This document shows, piece after piece, positions 35,060 to 41,782 of a DNA stretch of 64,000 nt; position 1 is the stretch's first letter, and each line of letters starts with the position of its first letter. This DNA comes from a virus. The notes beneath the pieces are model-generated. The model did not search any database, had not been told where the DNA came from, and was given only the letters and a program-made list of their open reading frames with translations. Position numbers and translations under genes: made by a program. The DNA lies in the IMG/VR virus record IMGVR_UViG_3300025881_000985, positions 1 to 64,000 of that record. One strand, 5' to 3'.

Positions 35060-35271
35060 ACAAACATTTTGAAGTCAATGGTTACGAATATTGGACTGAC
35101 CTTGACGTAGAACCTGATGGCGACAATCAAAAACTATGGCACTATTGCTTTAAGAAAGAAACCGAGATTCAAATGGGTAATGGTTTCTACAGTCATAGCC
35201 CATATAAATATATGAGTAAAGAAGAGTTTGCCAAACACATTCAAACTGTAGAAGTGTTTAATCAAGGATAA
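35056..35271 (+). CDS. Small hypothetical protein
   Basis: 71 residues, aromatic-rich (W-T, H-Y-C-F, F-Y-S-H-S-P-Y). It overlaps the endonuclease stop by 4 nt and ends 4 nt before the rpiB-like gene. No family known to me. Confidence 0.55.
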   Translation: MNKHFEVNGYEYWTDLDVEPDGDNQKLWHYCFKKETEIQMGNGFYSHSPYKYMSKEEFAKHIQTVEVFNQG

Positions 35272-35275
35272 CAAA

Positions 35276-35764
35276 ATGATTGGAATTGCAAGTGACCACG
35301 GCGGTTTTGTCCTAAAGCAATACTTGTTAGACAAAACACTGGGTTTCTCAAAAAATGCCCTAAGCGACTTTGGTTGTTACAACCTAGACAGTGTTGACTA
35401 CCCAATATATGGTCATAAGATATCCGAGTCAATAACCAATGGAGAGATGGAACGTGGAATTATTATTTGCGGTACTGGTATTGGAATTAGCATTTCTGCT
35501 AATCGTCACCCTGGTGTAAGAGCCGCACTTTGTTACGATGTAACAACGGCTAGACTGGCACGTGAACATAACAATGCAAATGTACTAGCACTAGGTGCTC
35601 GAATGACAGCACCAGAATTAGCATTAGAAATTTTAGATGTGTTTCTTAAAACAGAATTTGAAGGTGGGCGTCATAAGAATCGTGTAGATGCTATTGAACT
35701 GCCAAACAAGAAATCATTCAGTACCCGCTGGCGACCATACATACTTGGGAGCAGGTCCAAGTAA
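35276..35764 (+). CDS. rpiB: Ribose-5-phosphate isomerase B-like
   Basis: 162 residues. I-A-S-D-H-G-G (residues 4-10), I-C-G-T-G-I-G-I-S-I-S-A-N-R near 63-76 with the catalytic Cys, and L-A-R-E-H-N-N-A-N-V-L-A-L-G near 96-109 are the RpiB hallmarks. It interconverts ribulose- and ribose-5-phosphate, feeding PRPP and nucleotide synthesis. The last 17 residues overlap the convergent SWIM protein gene by 51 nt, a long convergent overlap. Confidence 0.88.
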   Translation: MIGIASDHGGFVLKQYLLDKTLGFSKNALSDFGCYNLDSVDYPIYGHKISESITNGEMERGIIICGTGIGISISANRHPGVRAALCYDVTTARLAREHNNANVLALGARMTAPELALEILDVFLKTEFEGGRHKNRVDAIELPNKKSFSTRWRPYILGSRSK

Positions 35765-35965
35765 ACGACGAGCAACGGCTACGGTGTGTTTACATTTACC
35801 TCTAAATCCAAAGCCAGGACAACTACAATCAAATCCTTTTGGATGTAGCTCAACTTCGTAGGTGTTACCTTTACTTCCTTCTACAGGCCACACCATACCA
35901 AGAAAACAATGATTTTCAGTGTTCATATCTTCCGGCTTGTAAAAAGTTGGTTTAAATTTAGGCAT
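35714..35965 (-). CDS. SWIM zinc finger protein
   Basis: 83 residues with C-S-C (about 49-51) and C-K-H (about 60-62), the CxCx(n)CxH SWIM pattern. SWIM domains bind DNA or protein. It overlaps the upstream (minus-strand) gene by 8 nt and is driven from the shared promoter at 36233. Confidence 0.7.
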   Translation of the reverse strand: MPKFKPTFYKPEDMNTENHCFLGMVWPVEGSKGNTYEVELHPKGFDCSCPGFGFRGKCKHTVAVARRLLGPAPKYVWSPAGTE

Positions 35966-36179
35966 TATCAGTTACCTCAAAATTTGGGTCGTTATGCAGT
36001 TTGACCCAACGTCCATCAAAACCTTTGTGGTCTCGCGGACCTTCTGTTTTATTTTCGCTACGTAGCATCATAGCACCACGGCGAATCTCTTCAACAAGCC
36101 AACGAGTACCATGCTGATGTATCCGGTTTTTGCCGTGGCGTGTTTTGCCTTTGAGCTCTATCCAGTTTCCTACTTGCAT
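35958..36179 (-). CDS. Small basic hypothetical protein
   Basis: 73 residues from the ATG at 36179, chosen for the AAGGAG site 8 nt upstream and the promoter just before it; a longer frame to 36296 would cross the promoter. N-W-I-E-L-K-G-K is followed by a His/Arg-rich stretch, suggesting a small SH3-like fold. First gene of the leftward two-gene early operon. Confidence 0.65.
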   Translation of the reverse strand: MQVGNWIELKGKTRHGKNRIHQHGTRWLVEEIRRGAMMLRSENKTEGPRDHKGFDGRWVKLHNDPNFEVTDNA

Positions 36180-36204
36180 CGTCTGCTCCTTAATTGTTAT
36201 GTAC

Positions 36205-36233
36205 ATTATACGGCAATTTGCCCAAAAGGTCAA
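36205..36233 (-). promoter_or_regulatory. Conserved early promoter cassette, copy 1 (minus strand)
   Basis: TTGACC (36233-36228), 17-nt spacer, TATAAT (36210-36205). The spacer TTTTGGGCAAATTGCCG is nearly the same as in the copies at 36900, 46320 and 47631. Confidence 0.85.
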
Positions 36234-36277
36234 CCAAAAAAAGGTGGATTTTTCTGGTAAAATCAGGCAGATTTCAG

Positions 36278-36306
36278 TTGACAACTGCTTATACATATGC
36301 TATAGT
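36278..36306 (+). promoter_or_regulatory. Sigma70 promoter
   Basis: TTGACA, 17-nt spacer, TATAGT, 38 nt before the 36345 gene. It is divergent to the cassette at 36233. Confidence 0.8.
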
Positions 36307-36344
36307 GTATGTATAAGTTAACATAGCAGAGAGGGATACACGCT

Positions 36345-36533
36345 ATGACATTCCAACAACAGGTAGCCAAGTTCGTAAGCGATAACCTAGATCGTACAGC
36401 CGACCGCTATGAACAGATTTGGTCAATCAAGTCGGCACTGCTCGCACATGGTCATCAACTGCTGGCAACAGACAGAGAGACTATCGATAGTGTGCTAGAT
36501 GTGCTGTTCGAAGAATACAATTTTCCAGCATAA
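36345..36533 (+). CDS. Small hypothetical early protein
   Basis: 62 residues, helical and acidic (Q-Q-Q-V-A-K-F-V-S-D-N-L-D). It has its own sigma70 promoter but only a weak ribosome site (GAGAGGGA). C/G-ending codons are more frequent than in the late genes. Likely a host-takeover protein by class; function unknown. Confidence 0.6.
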   Translation: MTFQQQVAKFVSDNLDRTADRYEQIWSIKSALLAHGHQLLATDRETIDSVLDVLFEEYNFPA

Positions 36534-36538
36534 AGAGG

Positions 36539-36566
36539 TTGACAAAACACTAGGATGTGCTATTAT
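36539..36566 (+). promoter_or_regulatory. Sigma70 promoter with predicted leaderless start
   Basis: TTGACA, 16-nt spacer, TATTAT. The ATG at 36573 coincides with the expected transcription start. Confidence 0.75.
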
Positions 36567-36572
36567 ATGTGT

Positions 36573-36893
36573 ATGATAAGGAAAAAACGCACAGACAGAA
36601 ACCACATTATCTACAAGATCTCCAGTGGAGAAGACTTCTACATTGGTGTTACTGCTAAGACACAGAGCACCGAAAAGAAGTCCTTGCAGGTACGTTTTAA
36701 CAAGCACGTATACCGTAGCCGTAGCGAAAACAAGGGCTGGTTGCTATACGAAGAAATGCGCCGTAAGGGTGTAGACGAATTTACTGCTGAAGTACTTGAA
36801 ATAGTACGCGGAAAGACACCTGCTCACAAACGAGAACGTGAACTTATTTCAGAGTTACAACCCACTCTAAACACCGATATGCGAGGGTGTTAA
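36573..36893 (+). CDS. GIY-YIG nuclease-like protein
   Basis: About 106 residues from the ATG at 36573. I-I-Y-K-I-S near 12-17 and F-Y-I-G-V near 22-26 form the GIY-YIG core. R (about residue 40) and the late Glu in E-R-E-L-I-S-E-L-Q-P-T-L-N complete the family pattern. Homing-type or repair nuclease. No Shine-Dalgarno; predicted leaderless. A free-standing phage homing endonuclease is possible, but a simple host-DNA nuclease fits equally. Confidence 0.7.
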   Translation: MIRKKRTDRNHIIYKISSGEDFYIGVTAKTQSTEKKSLQVRFNKHVYRSRSENKGWLLYEEMRRKGVDEFTAEVLEIVRGKTPAHKRERELISELQPTLNTDMRGC

Positions 36894-36899
36894 AAAAGG

Positions 36900-36928
36900 T
36901 TGACCTTTTGGGAAAGATGTCGTATACT
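36900..36928 (+). promoter_or_regulatory. Conserved early promoter cassette, copy 2
   Basis: TTGACC, 17-nt spacer TTTTGGGAAAGATGTCG, TATACT, followed by a leader containing ACAATAAGGA. Confidence 0.85.
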
Positions 36929-36957
36929 ACAAGAACAATAAGGAAATGGAGAAACAA

Positions 36958-37233
36958 ATGAACGCCTTAGATATTGCCCGTGAAATTAAACAAGGTACTT
37001 TTACTGCCGATGAACTTGAACTGTTAACTCAGTCATTGAGGTTTGCTCGTGCAGAAAACGGTCGTGATACCATTCGTAAACTTATGGTAGGCGACAAGGT
37101 TAAATTTAATGGTCGTAGGAACAGAGTTGTTAAAGGTACTGTTACGAAGATCAAGATCAAAAACGTTGTGGTTAAGGATGACAGCTCACATTCGAGTTGG
37201 AATGTTCCTGCCCAGATGCTTGAGTTGGCTTAA
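36958..37233 (+). CDS. Small early protein with SH3-like C-terminus
   Basis: 91 residues from the ATG at 36958 (GGAG 6 nt upstream); an ATG at 36946 is closer to AAGGA than usual. The N-terminal half is helical (D-I-A-R-E-I-K-Q-G). The C-terminal half V-G-D-K-V-K-F-N-G-R ... G-T-V-T-K-I looks like an SH3 or KOW-type barrel. It may bind RNA or a host transcription component (inference). Its stop overlaps the next ATG. Confidence 0.6.
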   Translation: MNALDIAREIKQGTFTADELELLTQSLRFARAENGRDTIRKLMVGDKVKFNGRRNRVVKGTVTKIKIKNVVVKDDSSHSSWNVPAQMLELA

Positions 37234-37463
37234 TGATTACAGAGCAACTCACAAAGAGCTTGGAGGGTCTTGCACATGGTGCAGACCCGTCCCAAGAGCT
37301 GACGAAGCTAACCTCAGATGAGATATATAGTCTTCAGCTATTCGTCGACAATTTAAATAATCAACTTCAGGACATAAGGGAATCTGTTCTTGGTACTACG
37401 TTTGATTTGTCTTCTTCTCACCCCTTGTTAGACGTAGGAATAAAAAGTGCAAAAGAAAAATAA
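37233..37463 (+). CDS. Small hypothetical early protein
   Basis: 76 residues, helical, soluble, with L-T-S-D-E-I-Y-S-L-Q. It is coupled to the upstream gene (TAATG) and ends 1 nt before the next ATG. No family recognised. Confidence 0.55.
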   Translation: MITEQLTKSLEGLAHGADPSQELTKLTSDEIYSLQLFVDNLNNQLQDIRESVLGTTFDLSSSHPLLDVGIKSAKEK

Positions 37464-37464
37464 G

Positions 37465-37635
37465 ATGGAACCAATGAAGCCTGAGAAAGCGGCCGCTAAG
37501 GCTGTTTTTGAAATGCAGATGAATACCAAAGAAGCAATTCGTTTTGTTGAACGAAGAGCTAGGGTTGATGAAAAAACTGCTAAGAAAGCGATTGAAGATG
37601 CACCAGTCTGGTACAAAAATAAAGACAAAGATTAG
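37465..37635 (+). CDS. Small helical hypothetical protein
   Basis: 56 residues from the ATG at 37465; a GTG at 37447 would overlap the upstream gene. Lys/Ala/Glu-rich, helical, with A-K-K-A-I-E-D-A-P-V-W-Y near the end. It overlaps the lipoprotein gene by 38 nt. Confidence 0.5.
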   Translation: MEPMKPEKAAAKAVFEMQMNTKEAIRFVERRARVDEKTAKKAIEDAPVWYKNKDKD

Positions 37636-37870
37636 CATCGTGGCTTTAACGGCTATGTTGGCAATGGGCGGTTGCACTGCCTATCATAAGCCACAGTATA
37701 GCATGGCTGTTGAATCTGGAGTAAGTGTTGATTGTCGTAATGCTCATATTATGATTAATTATTATGCTGAGCTACTAGACAAAGAGATTAACGAACCCAT
37801 TTATGCCGACGATTACAATCGTGGACTTATGCATCAAATTACAAGAATTCGTTCAGTGTGCGGAGTATAG
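37598..37870 (+). CDS. Small lipoprotein
   Basis: About 90 residues. A basic start, hydrophobic stretch, and lipobox L-A-M-G-G-C place the lipidated Cys near residue 26. The mature part has two further Cys. Start chosen at 37598 to give a normal signal peptide; the exact start is uncertain. It is anchored in the inner or outer membrane, first of three exported proteins in a row. Role unknown; superinfection exclusion is one option. Confidence 0.65.
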   Translation: MHQSGTKIKTKISIVALTAMLAMGGCTAYHKPQYSMAVESGVSVDCRNAHIMINYYAELLDKEINEPIYADDYNRGLMHQITRIRSVCGV

Positions 37871-37873
37871 ACA

Positions 37874-38341
37874 ATGAAAGTTAAACATGTATTAGGAATG
37901 TTTGCTGTATTTGCAACTCTAACATCTGGTGCTACGGCTACAGTAGCCAACGAAACTTGGAGAATGAATCCCGATCATCTTAATAATTTTAGGTATGATT
38001 GTAGAGTAAAAGAACAACAACTTGCCTTTTTGGCATCGCAATTACCCACACCATGGGAAGTATTTAAAGGTGATGTATTTGGCAATGGTATACTTTCACA
38101 GGTGCTTCACTTACATGCTGGCACATATAAACGACACCGAGCAGTACGTAATCGCTCACAACAGGCTGTCGTAAAATGGATCATGCATGATATTGTTACA
38201 AACTGTGATTGGCACACAATTAGATCACCGCAATGTATGCAAATTACTGATGAATCAGATTATGGTACTTCTGTTGCGAAACGTTGCTATGATGGGCGAA
38301 ACCCACAGCCTATTATTAACAAGTGGGAAAAGGTTGACTAA
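37874..38341 (+). CDS. Secreted periplasmic protein
   Basis: 155 residues with a Sec signal peptide (M-K-V-K-H-V-L-G-M-F-A-V-F-A-T, cleavage near residue 25). The mature part has four Cys (two disulfides possible) and many His/Arg. It starts 3 nt after the lipoprotein gene. No family recognised. Confidence 0.65.
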   Translation: MKVKHVLGMFAVFATLTSGATATVANETWRMNPDHLNNFRYDCRVKEQQLAFLASQLPTPWEVFKGDVFGNGILSQVLHLHAGTYKRHRAVRNRSQQAVVKWIMHDIVTNCDWHTIRSPQCMQITDESDYGTSVAKRCYDGRNPQPIINKWEKVD

Positions 38342-38362
38342 TGGTAACTTCTGTGTTACTAT
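38334..38362 (+). promoter_or_regulatory. Sigma70 promoter
   Basis: TTGACT, 17-nt spacer, TACTAT, overlapping the end of the secreted protein gene and 33 nt before the LPP20-like gene. Confidence 0.65.
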
Positions 38363-38395
38363 ATCAACAATGTTAAATGTTTATGGAGAAACATT

Positions 38396-38995
38396 ATGAA
38401 TAAGAAGCTAGTTATTGTTCCGTTGATTGCTACGGCGTTCCTTGGTGCCTGTTCTTCGCAGAACAAGTGGGAAGAACGTGCTGAGCGAAGGATGGAATTA
38501 CGCCAGGAACGAGTTGAAAGTGCTCTCGACGAGGCTCCAGACTGGATGACTGAACTCCCTGAAAATAGTAATTCTGTAGTGTATGCGAGCGGAACTGCTT
38601 CTTCAGGAGACTTTAATATGGCAATGGGTGTAGCCAGGACAAATGCTTTTGAAGGTATTTGTATGGCGGCAGGCGGAGCCGTAAAGAGTCAGACTAAAGT
38701 GTACAGAAATGATACACAAAAGTCAACATCAAGCATGAATACTACTGCTATTAAGAGTATTTGCCCATCAGTTGATATTACTGGTGCAGAGATTGTTGAA
38801 AGCAAGATAGTGCCAGAATACGGTATGTTCAGAGCATACGTTTTGGCCGCATTGCCAATTGGTGAAGCTAACGTGTTAAAGACTACTAAAGTTAATAACC
38901 ACCTTAGCAAACTTAGCATTCAATCACGATCCGCTGAGTTTAAGGAACTTGATAAAGAGTCTGATAAACTCGTAAATAGAGTTCCGGTTCAATAA
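38396..38995 (+). CDS. LPP20-like lipoprotein
   Basis: 199 residues. Lipobox F-L-G-A-C with Cys at 19. A long basic helix (R-R-M-E-L-R-Q-E-R) precedes D-W-M-T-E-L-P and V-V-Y-A-S-G-T-A-S, which resemble the LPP20 family. This places it on the periplasmic or outer membrane side. It ends at a strong terminator. Host-derived outer-membrane lipoprotein mimic is possible. Confidence 0.7.
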   Translation: MNKKLVIVPLIATAFLGACSSQNKWEERAERRMELRQERVESALDEAPDWMTELPENSNSVVYASGTASSGDFNMAMGVARTNAFEGICMAAGGAVKSQTKVYRNDTQKSTSSMNTTAIKSICPSVDITGAEIVESKIVPEYGMFRAYVLAALPIGEANVLKTTKVNNHLSKLSIQSRSAEFKELDKESDKLVNRVPVQ

Positions 38996-39010
38996 TACCA
39001 ATATATAAAC

Positions 39011-39042
39011 AAAAACGGCGCTTCACAGGCGCCGTTTTTTTT
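39011..39042 (+). terminator. Rho-independent terminator
   Basis: GC-rich 7-bp stem ACGGCGC/GCGCCGT with 7-nt loop and eight T residues. Confidence 0.92.
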
Positions 39043-39060
39043 GACTAAAAATAGAACACC

Positions 39061-39068
39061 TTAAATAC
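39061..39068 (+). promoter_or_regulatory. Late promoter box TTAAATAC, 4 nt before ATG
   Basis: Directly upstream of the radical SAM ATG at 39073 with no ribosome site. Leaderless group. Confidence 0.55.
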
Positions 39069-39072
39069 TAAT

Positions 39073-40113
39073 ATGAATATATGTTACCAACCTTGGGTAG
39101 GACTTGATATTAGTCCACAAGGAGAATACAAACCTTGTTGCAAATACTCACATGCAATCAGTGACAACTACAACGATTATCGTAACAGTGATGAACTTAA
39201 CCAATTAAAACTAGATCATCTCAACGGTAAACGTCCTGACGGTTGTGCCAGATGTTGGAAAGATGAAGATAACGGGTTACCCAGCAAAAGGCAAATGGAT
39301 TACGAATATCATTTGAATTCACAGCCTCCTGAACTTGAAAAAACGTTGTTGTTAAGTGTAGCATTTGGTAATACATGCAATCTAGCATGTCGCATATGTT
39401 CTAGTTATAGCAGTAGTCGCTGGAGCAACGAAGCAAAAAAACTTGGCGCTTTGTTTCCCAAGTTCATGCATCAGCAATTCTACAAAACAGATGAGTTTAA
39501 ATCAATGTTGAATGACCTAAGTGGAGACTTGGTTCATATTGATATTCCTGGCGGAGAGCCATTTTTAACTGAAATACCAGAACATATTGAATTCTTAAAA
39601 CATTTGATTGCTATTGACAATACACCAAGTCTACATTACACAACTAACGGAACTCAATGGCCAAAAGGATTAACCAAATTATGGAACCATTTTCCAGAAG
39701 TAGATATACAACTAAGTCTTGACGGTACAGGTTCTAAATTTGAATACCAACGTTGGCCTGCTAAATGGGATATTGTATACGAGAATATTAAACAATTCCA
39801 AGAACTATCAAATAAACATCAGAATATAAGGTTAAGTGTTAGTCATTCTGTTAGCATATATAATATATTAGACTTAGACAATTTCAAAACATGGTGTGAT
39901 GCAGAAGGACTACCAACACCATGGATAGGCTTGGTAACAAGACCCGAGTACTTAGATATAAAGTGTGCTCCGGAAAATTTTAAAGATAATTTGGATAATA
40001 TAGACTTTGACAATTTTATAAAATATGTTAATATACTAGACAGTTCACGAGGACAAAACTTTAAAACTACTTTTCCTGAGCTATGGAATTTAATTAACGA
40101 TAGGAAGAAATGA
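39073..40113 (+). CDS. Radical SAM protein with SPASM/twitch-like cysteines
   Basis: 346 residues. C-N-L-A-C-R-I-C near 104-111 is the Cx3Cx2C motif for the SAM-cleaving 4Fe-4S cluster. The N-terminal C-C and C-A-R-C near 22-62 may bind an auxiliary cluster. D-I-P-G-G-E-P-F near 155 matches the GGE motif. Peptide or small-molecule maturation is likely. It overlaps clpP by 4 nt. Similar genes occur in marine T4-like phages. Iron-sulfur need fits with the two A-type carriers in this window. Confidence 0.85.
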   Translation: MNICYQPWVGLDISPQGEYKPCCKYSHAISDNYNDYRNSDELNQLKLDHLNGKRPDGCARCWKDEDNGLPSKRQMDYEYHLNSQPPELEKTLLLSVAFGNTCNLACRICSSYSSSRWSNEAKKLGALFPKFMHQQFYKTDEFKSMLNDLSGDLVHIDIPGGEPFLTEIPEHIEFLKHLIAIDNTPSLHYTTNGTQWPKGLTKLWNHFPEVDIQLSLDGTGSKFEYQRWPAKWDIVYENIKQFQELSNKHQNIRLSVSHSVSIYNILDLDNFKTWCDAEGLPTPWIGLVTRPEYLDIKCAPENFKDNLDNIDFDNFIKYVNILDSSRGQNFKTTFPELWNLINDRKK

Positions 40114-40703
40114 TGCCCAATTTAATACCCACAGTTCTTGAAAAAACAAGCGAAGGTGAACGTGCCTATGACATTTATAGCCGTTTGCTCAAAGATAGAA
40201 TTGTATTACTTGATACTGAAGTAAATGAACATAGTGCAAGTTTGCTTGTTAGTCAATTTTTATTCTTAGAAGCAGATGATCCTGATAGCGATATTATGTT
40301 TTATATTAACAGTCCTGGTGGTAGTGTTACTGCTGGTATGGCTATATATGATGTTATGCAATTTGTTAAAAGTGATGTTTCAACCATTGTTATGGGACAA
40401 GCCTGTTCAATGGGTAGTCTATTAAGCACGGCTGGTGCCGCTGGAAAACGTTTTATTCTCCCACATGCAAGACACATGATTCATCAACCAAGCGGTGGTG
40501 CCAGAGGACAAGCAACAGACATGCAAATACAGGTAGAAGAGATTATAGAAATGAAACGTTATCTAACTCAAATCTACGTTGACCACAATAGCAAAGGAAA
40601 AACATTTGAAGAGTTTGCTGAAGGTATGGAAAGAGACAATTTTATGTCCGCACAACAATCAGTTGATTTTGGACTGGTAGATGAGATTCTAACCAAACGA
40701 TGA
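40110..40703 (+). CDS. clpP: ClpP, ATP-dependent protease proteolytic subunit
   Basis: 197 residues, near the length of bacterial ClpP. Full catalytic triad: S100 in G-Q-A-C-S-M-G, H125 in M-I-H-Q-P, D176 in E-R-D-N-F. Substrate-strand motif N-S-P-G-G-S-V near 67-73. The length to the triad suggests at most a short propeptide. It should form a tetradecamer and pair with the phage or host ClpX. It is coupled to the radical SAM gene and to the mini MCD gene by 4-nt overlaps on each side. Confidence 0.96.
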   Translation: MMPNLIPTVLEKTSEGERAYDIYSRLLKDRIVLLDTEVNEHSASLLVSQFLFLEADDPDSDIMFYINSPGGSVTAGMAIYDVMQFVKSDVSTIVMGQACSMGSLLSTAGAAGKRFILPHARHMIHQPSGGARGQATDMQIQVEEIIEMKRYLTQIYVDHNSKGKTFEEFAEGMERDNFMSAQQSVDFGLVDEILTKR

Positions 40704-41296
40704 CCTTAGAAAATAGTCTAAGTAAGAAGTTCAATATCAAACGTCTTGAAGATTTAAAGTATGATCCTGTTCATCCTGATAGCATACACAATCCTCGACG
40801 TTTAGGTGATGACAGAGAAATATTTTTCTTATTAGAAGAAGATACAACAACGTTTGTTTTATGTGTAGCATATACTGATGTATTACCTAACACAATGGAT
40901 GAAATTTTAGATACTAGTCATGTAGCTAAGAATCCTAAGTTTGCTATTTTTTACAGTGTTTTTAAAACTCCACACATACAAAATACAGTACACAAAGGTG
41001 GTTGGTTAATACTTAGTGCGGCCAGTTATATTAAAGAAAACTATCCCACCATTGAACATTTTACTACAATGAGCCCTATACCTAGTCTCTCTAAAAAGTT
41101 TGATGCAACTGTTACAGAACAGCAAATAAATGATTATATTATGACACGTAAAGATCCTGTCAGTTCATTTCATTTAAAGAACGGTGCTGATTTGATTAGA
41201 ATTATTCCTGACGCTGATAGTACTGCAATACGTATTAGTCAGAGCTGGGGATACATGGCCAATTACGATTATACGTCACTCGTCAATACTCTCTAA
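40700..41296 (+). CDS. Malonyl-CoA decarboxylase catalytic-domain protein
   Basis: 198 residues, against about 400-490 for cellular MCD, so only the GNAT-fold catalytic domain is present and the helical N-terminal domain is missing. Visible family blocks: V-A-Y-T-D-V-L-P near 56-63; A-I-F-Y-S-V near 82-87; T-M-S-P-I-P near 122-127 with the catalytic Ser; and [12 protein letters not shown] near 152-163 with the catalytic His; then W-G-Y-M-A-N-Y. It would turn malonyl-CoA into acetyl-CoA, cutting fatty acid synthesis. It could instead be a repurposed acyltransferase fold. It is coupled to clpP. Confidence 0.82.
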   Translation: MTLENSLSKKFNIKRLEDLKYDPVHPDSIHNPRRLGDDREIFFLLEEDTTTFVLCVAYTDVLPNTMDEILDTSHVAKNPKFAIFYSVFKTPHIQNTVHKGGWLILSAASYIKENYPTIEHFTTMSPIPSLSKKFDATVTEQQINDYIMTRKDPVSSFHLKNGADLIRIIPDADSTAIRISQSWGYMANYDYTSLVNTL

Positions 41297-41309
41297 TACA
41301 AATAAATAA

Positions 41310-41330
41310 CACTATAATCGATTTATAGTG
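41310..41330. promoter_or_regulatory. Palindrome CACTATAA-N5-TTATAGTG before nuclease gene
   Basis: Perfect 8-bp arms. A late-like AATAAATAA box lies just upstream at 41301-41309. The palindrome sits next to the GAGAG ribosome site. It could be an operator or a hairpin that modulates translation of the nuclease; no T run, so not a terminator. Confidence 0.55.
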
Positions 41331-41338
41331 AGAGTAAA

Positions 41339-41782
41339 ATGTACGAGTATAAATGTAAAATTCTAAAAGTAATTGACGGCGACACCGTTGATATTGATAT
41401 TGACCTAGGTTTTGACGTAGTATTAACTAACCAACGTGTTAGAATGTTTGGAATTGATACTCCAGAATCCAGAACAAGAGATAAAGAAGAAAAGAAATTT
41501 GGACTACTAAGTAAAAAGTATGTTCTTGACAGGCTACCTAAAGGAAGTTACCAAACACTTAAAACTGAAATTGACAGAGATGGCGATGATGCAAGAGGAA
41601 AATTTGGTCGTATACTTGGTAGTTTTATGGTATATGATAGTGTTGATGATCGACAAAGTAGTATCAATGAAATGATGATACGAGATGGGTATGCTGTAGC
41701 ATATCACGGTCAGAACAAAGATGATATACTTGCAGAGCATATGTCCAATAGAGACAAGCTAAAGGCCGCTGGCGTTATATGA
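41339..41782 (+). CDS. Thermonuclease (SNase family)
   Basis: 147 residues. V-I-D-G-D-T-V-D (11-18) and R-M-F-G-I-D-T-P-E near 34-42 carry the Ca-binding Asp and catalytic Arg/Glu. G-K-F-G-R-I-L-G near 84-91 holds the second Arg. No signal peptide, so it acts inside the cell or from the virion. It cleaves DNA or RNA. It overlaps the polyprotein gene by 4 nt. Confidence 0.88.
   Translation: MYEYKCKILKVIDGDTVDIDIDLGFDVVLTNQRVRMFGIDTPESRTRDKEEKKFGLLSKKYVLDRLPKGSYQTLKTEIDRDGDDARGKFGRILGSFMVYDSVDDRQSSINEMMIRDGYAVAYHGQNKDDILAEHMSNRDKLKAAGVI

Noticed and set aside
36180-36296. Longer N-terminus for the 35958 gene
   Set aside because: It would run through a perfect promoter cassette; the ATG at 36179 has AAGGAG and fits the transcript.
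41310-41330. Palindrome as terminator of the MCD gene
   Set aside because: AT-rich 8-bp stem without a T run, and it lies after a late-type box next to the ribosome site of the next gene.
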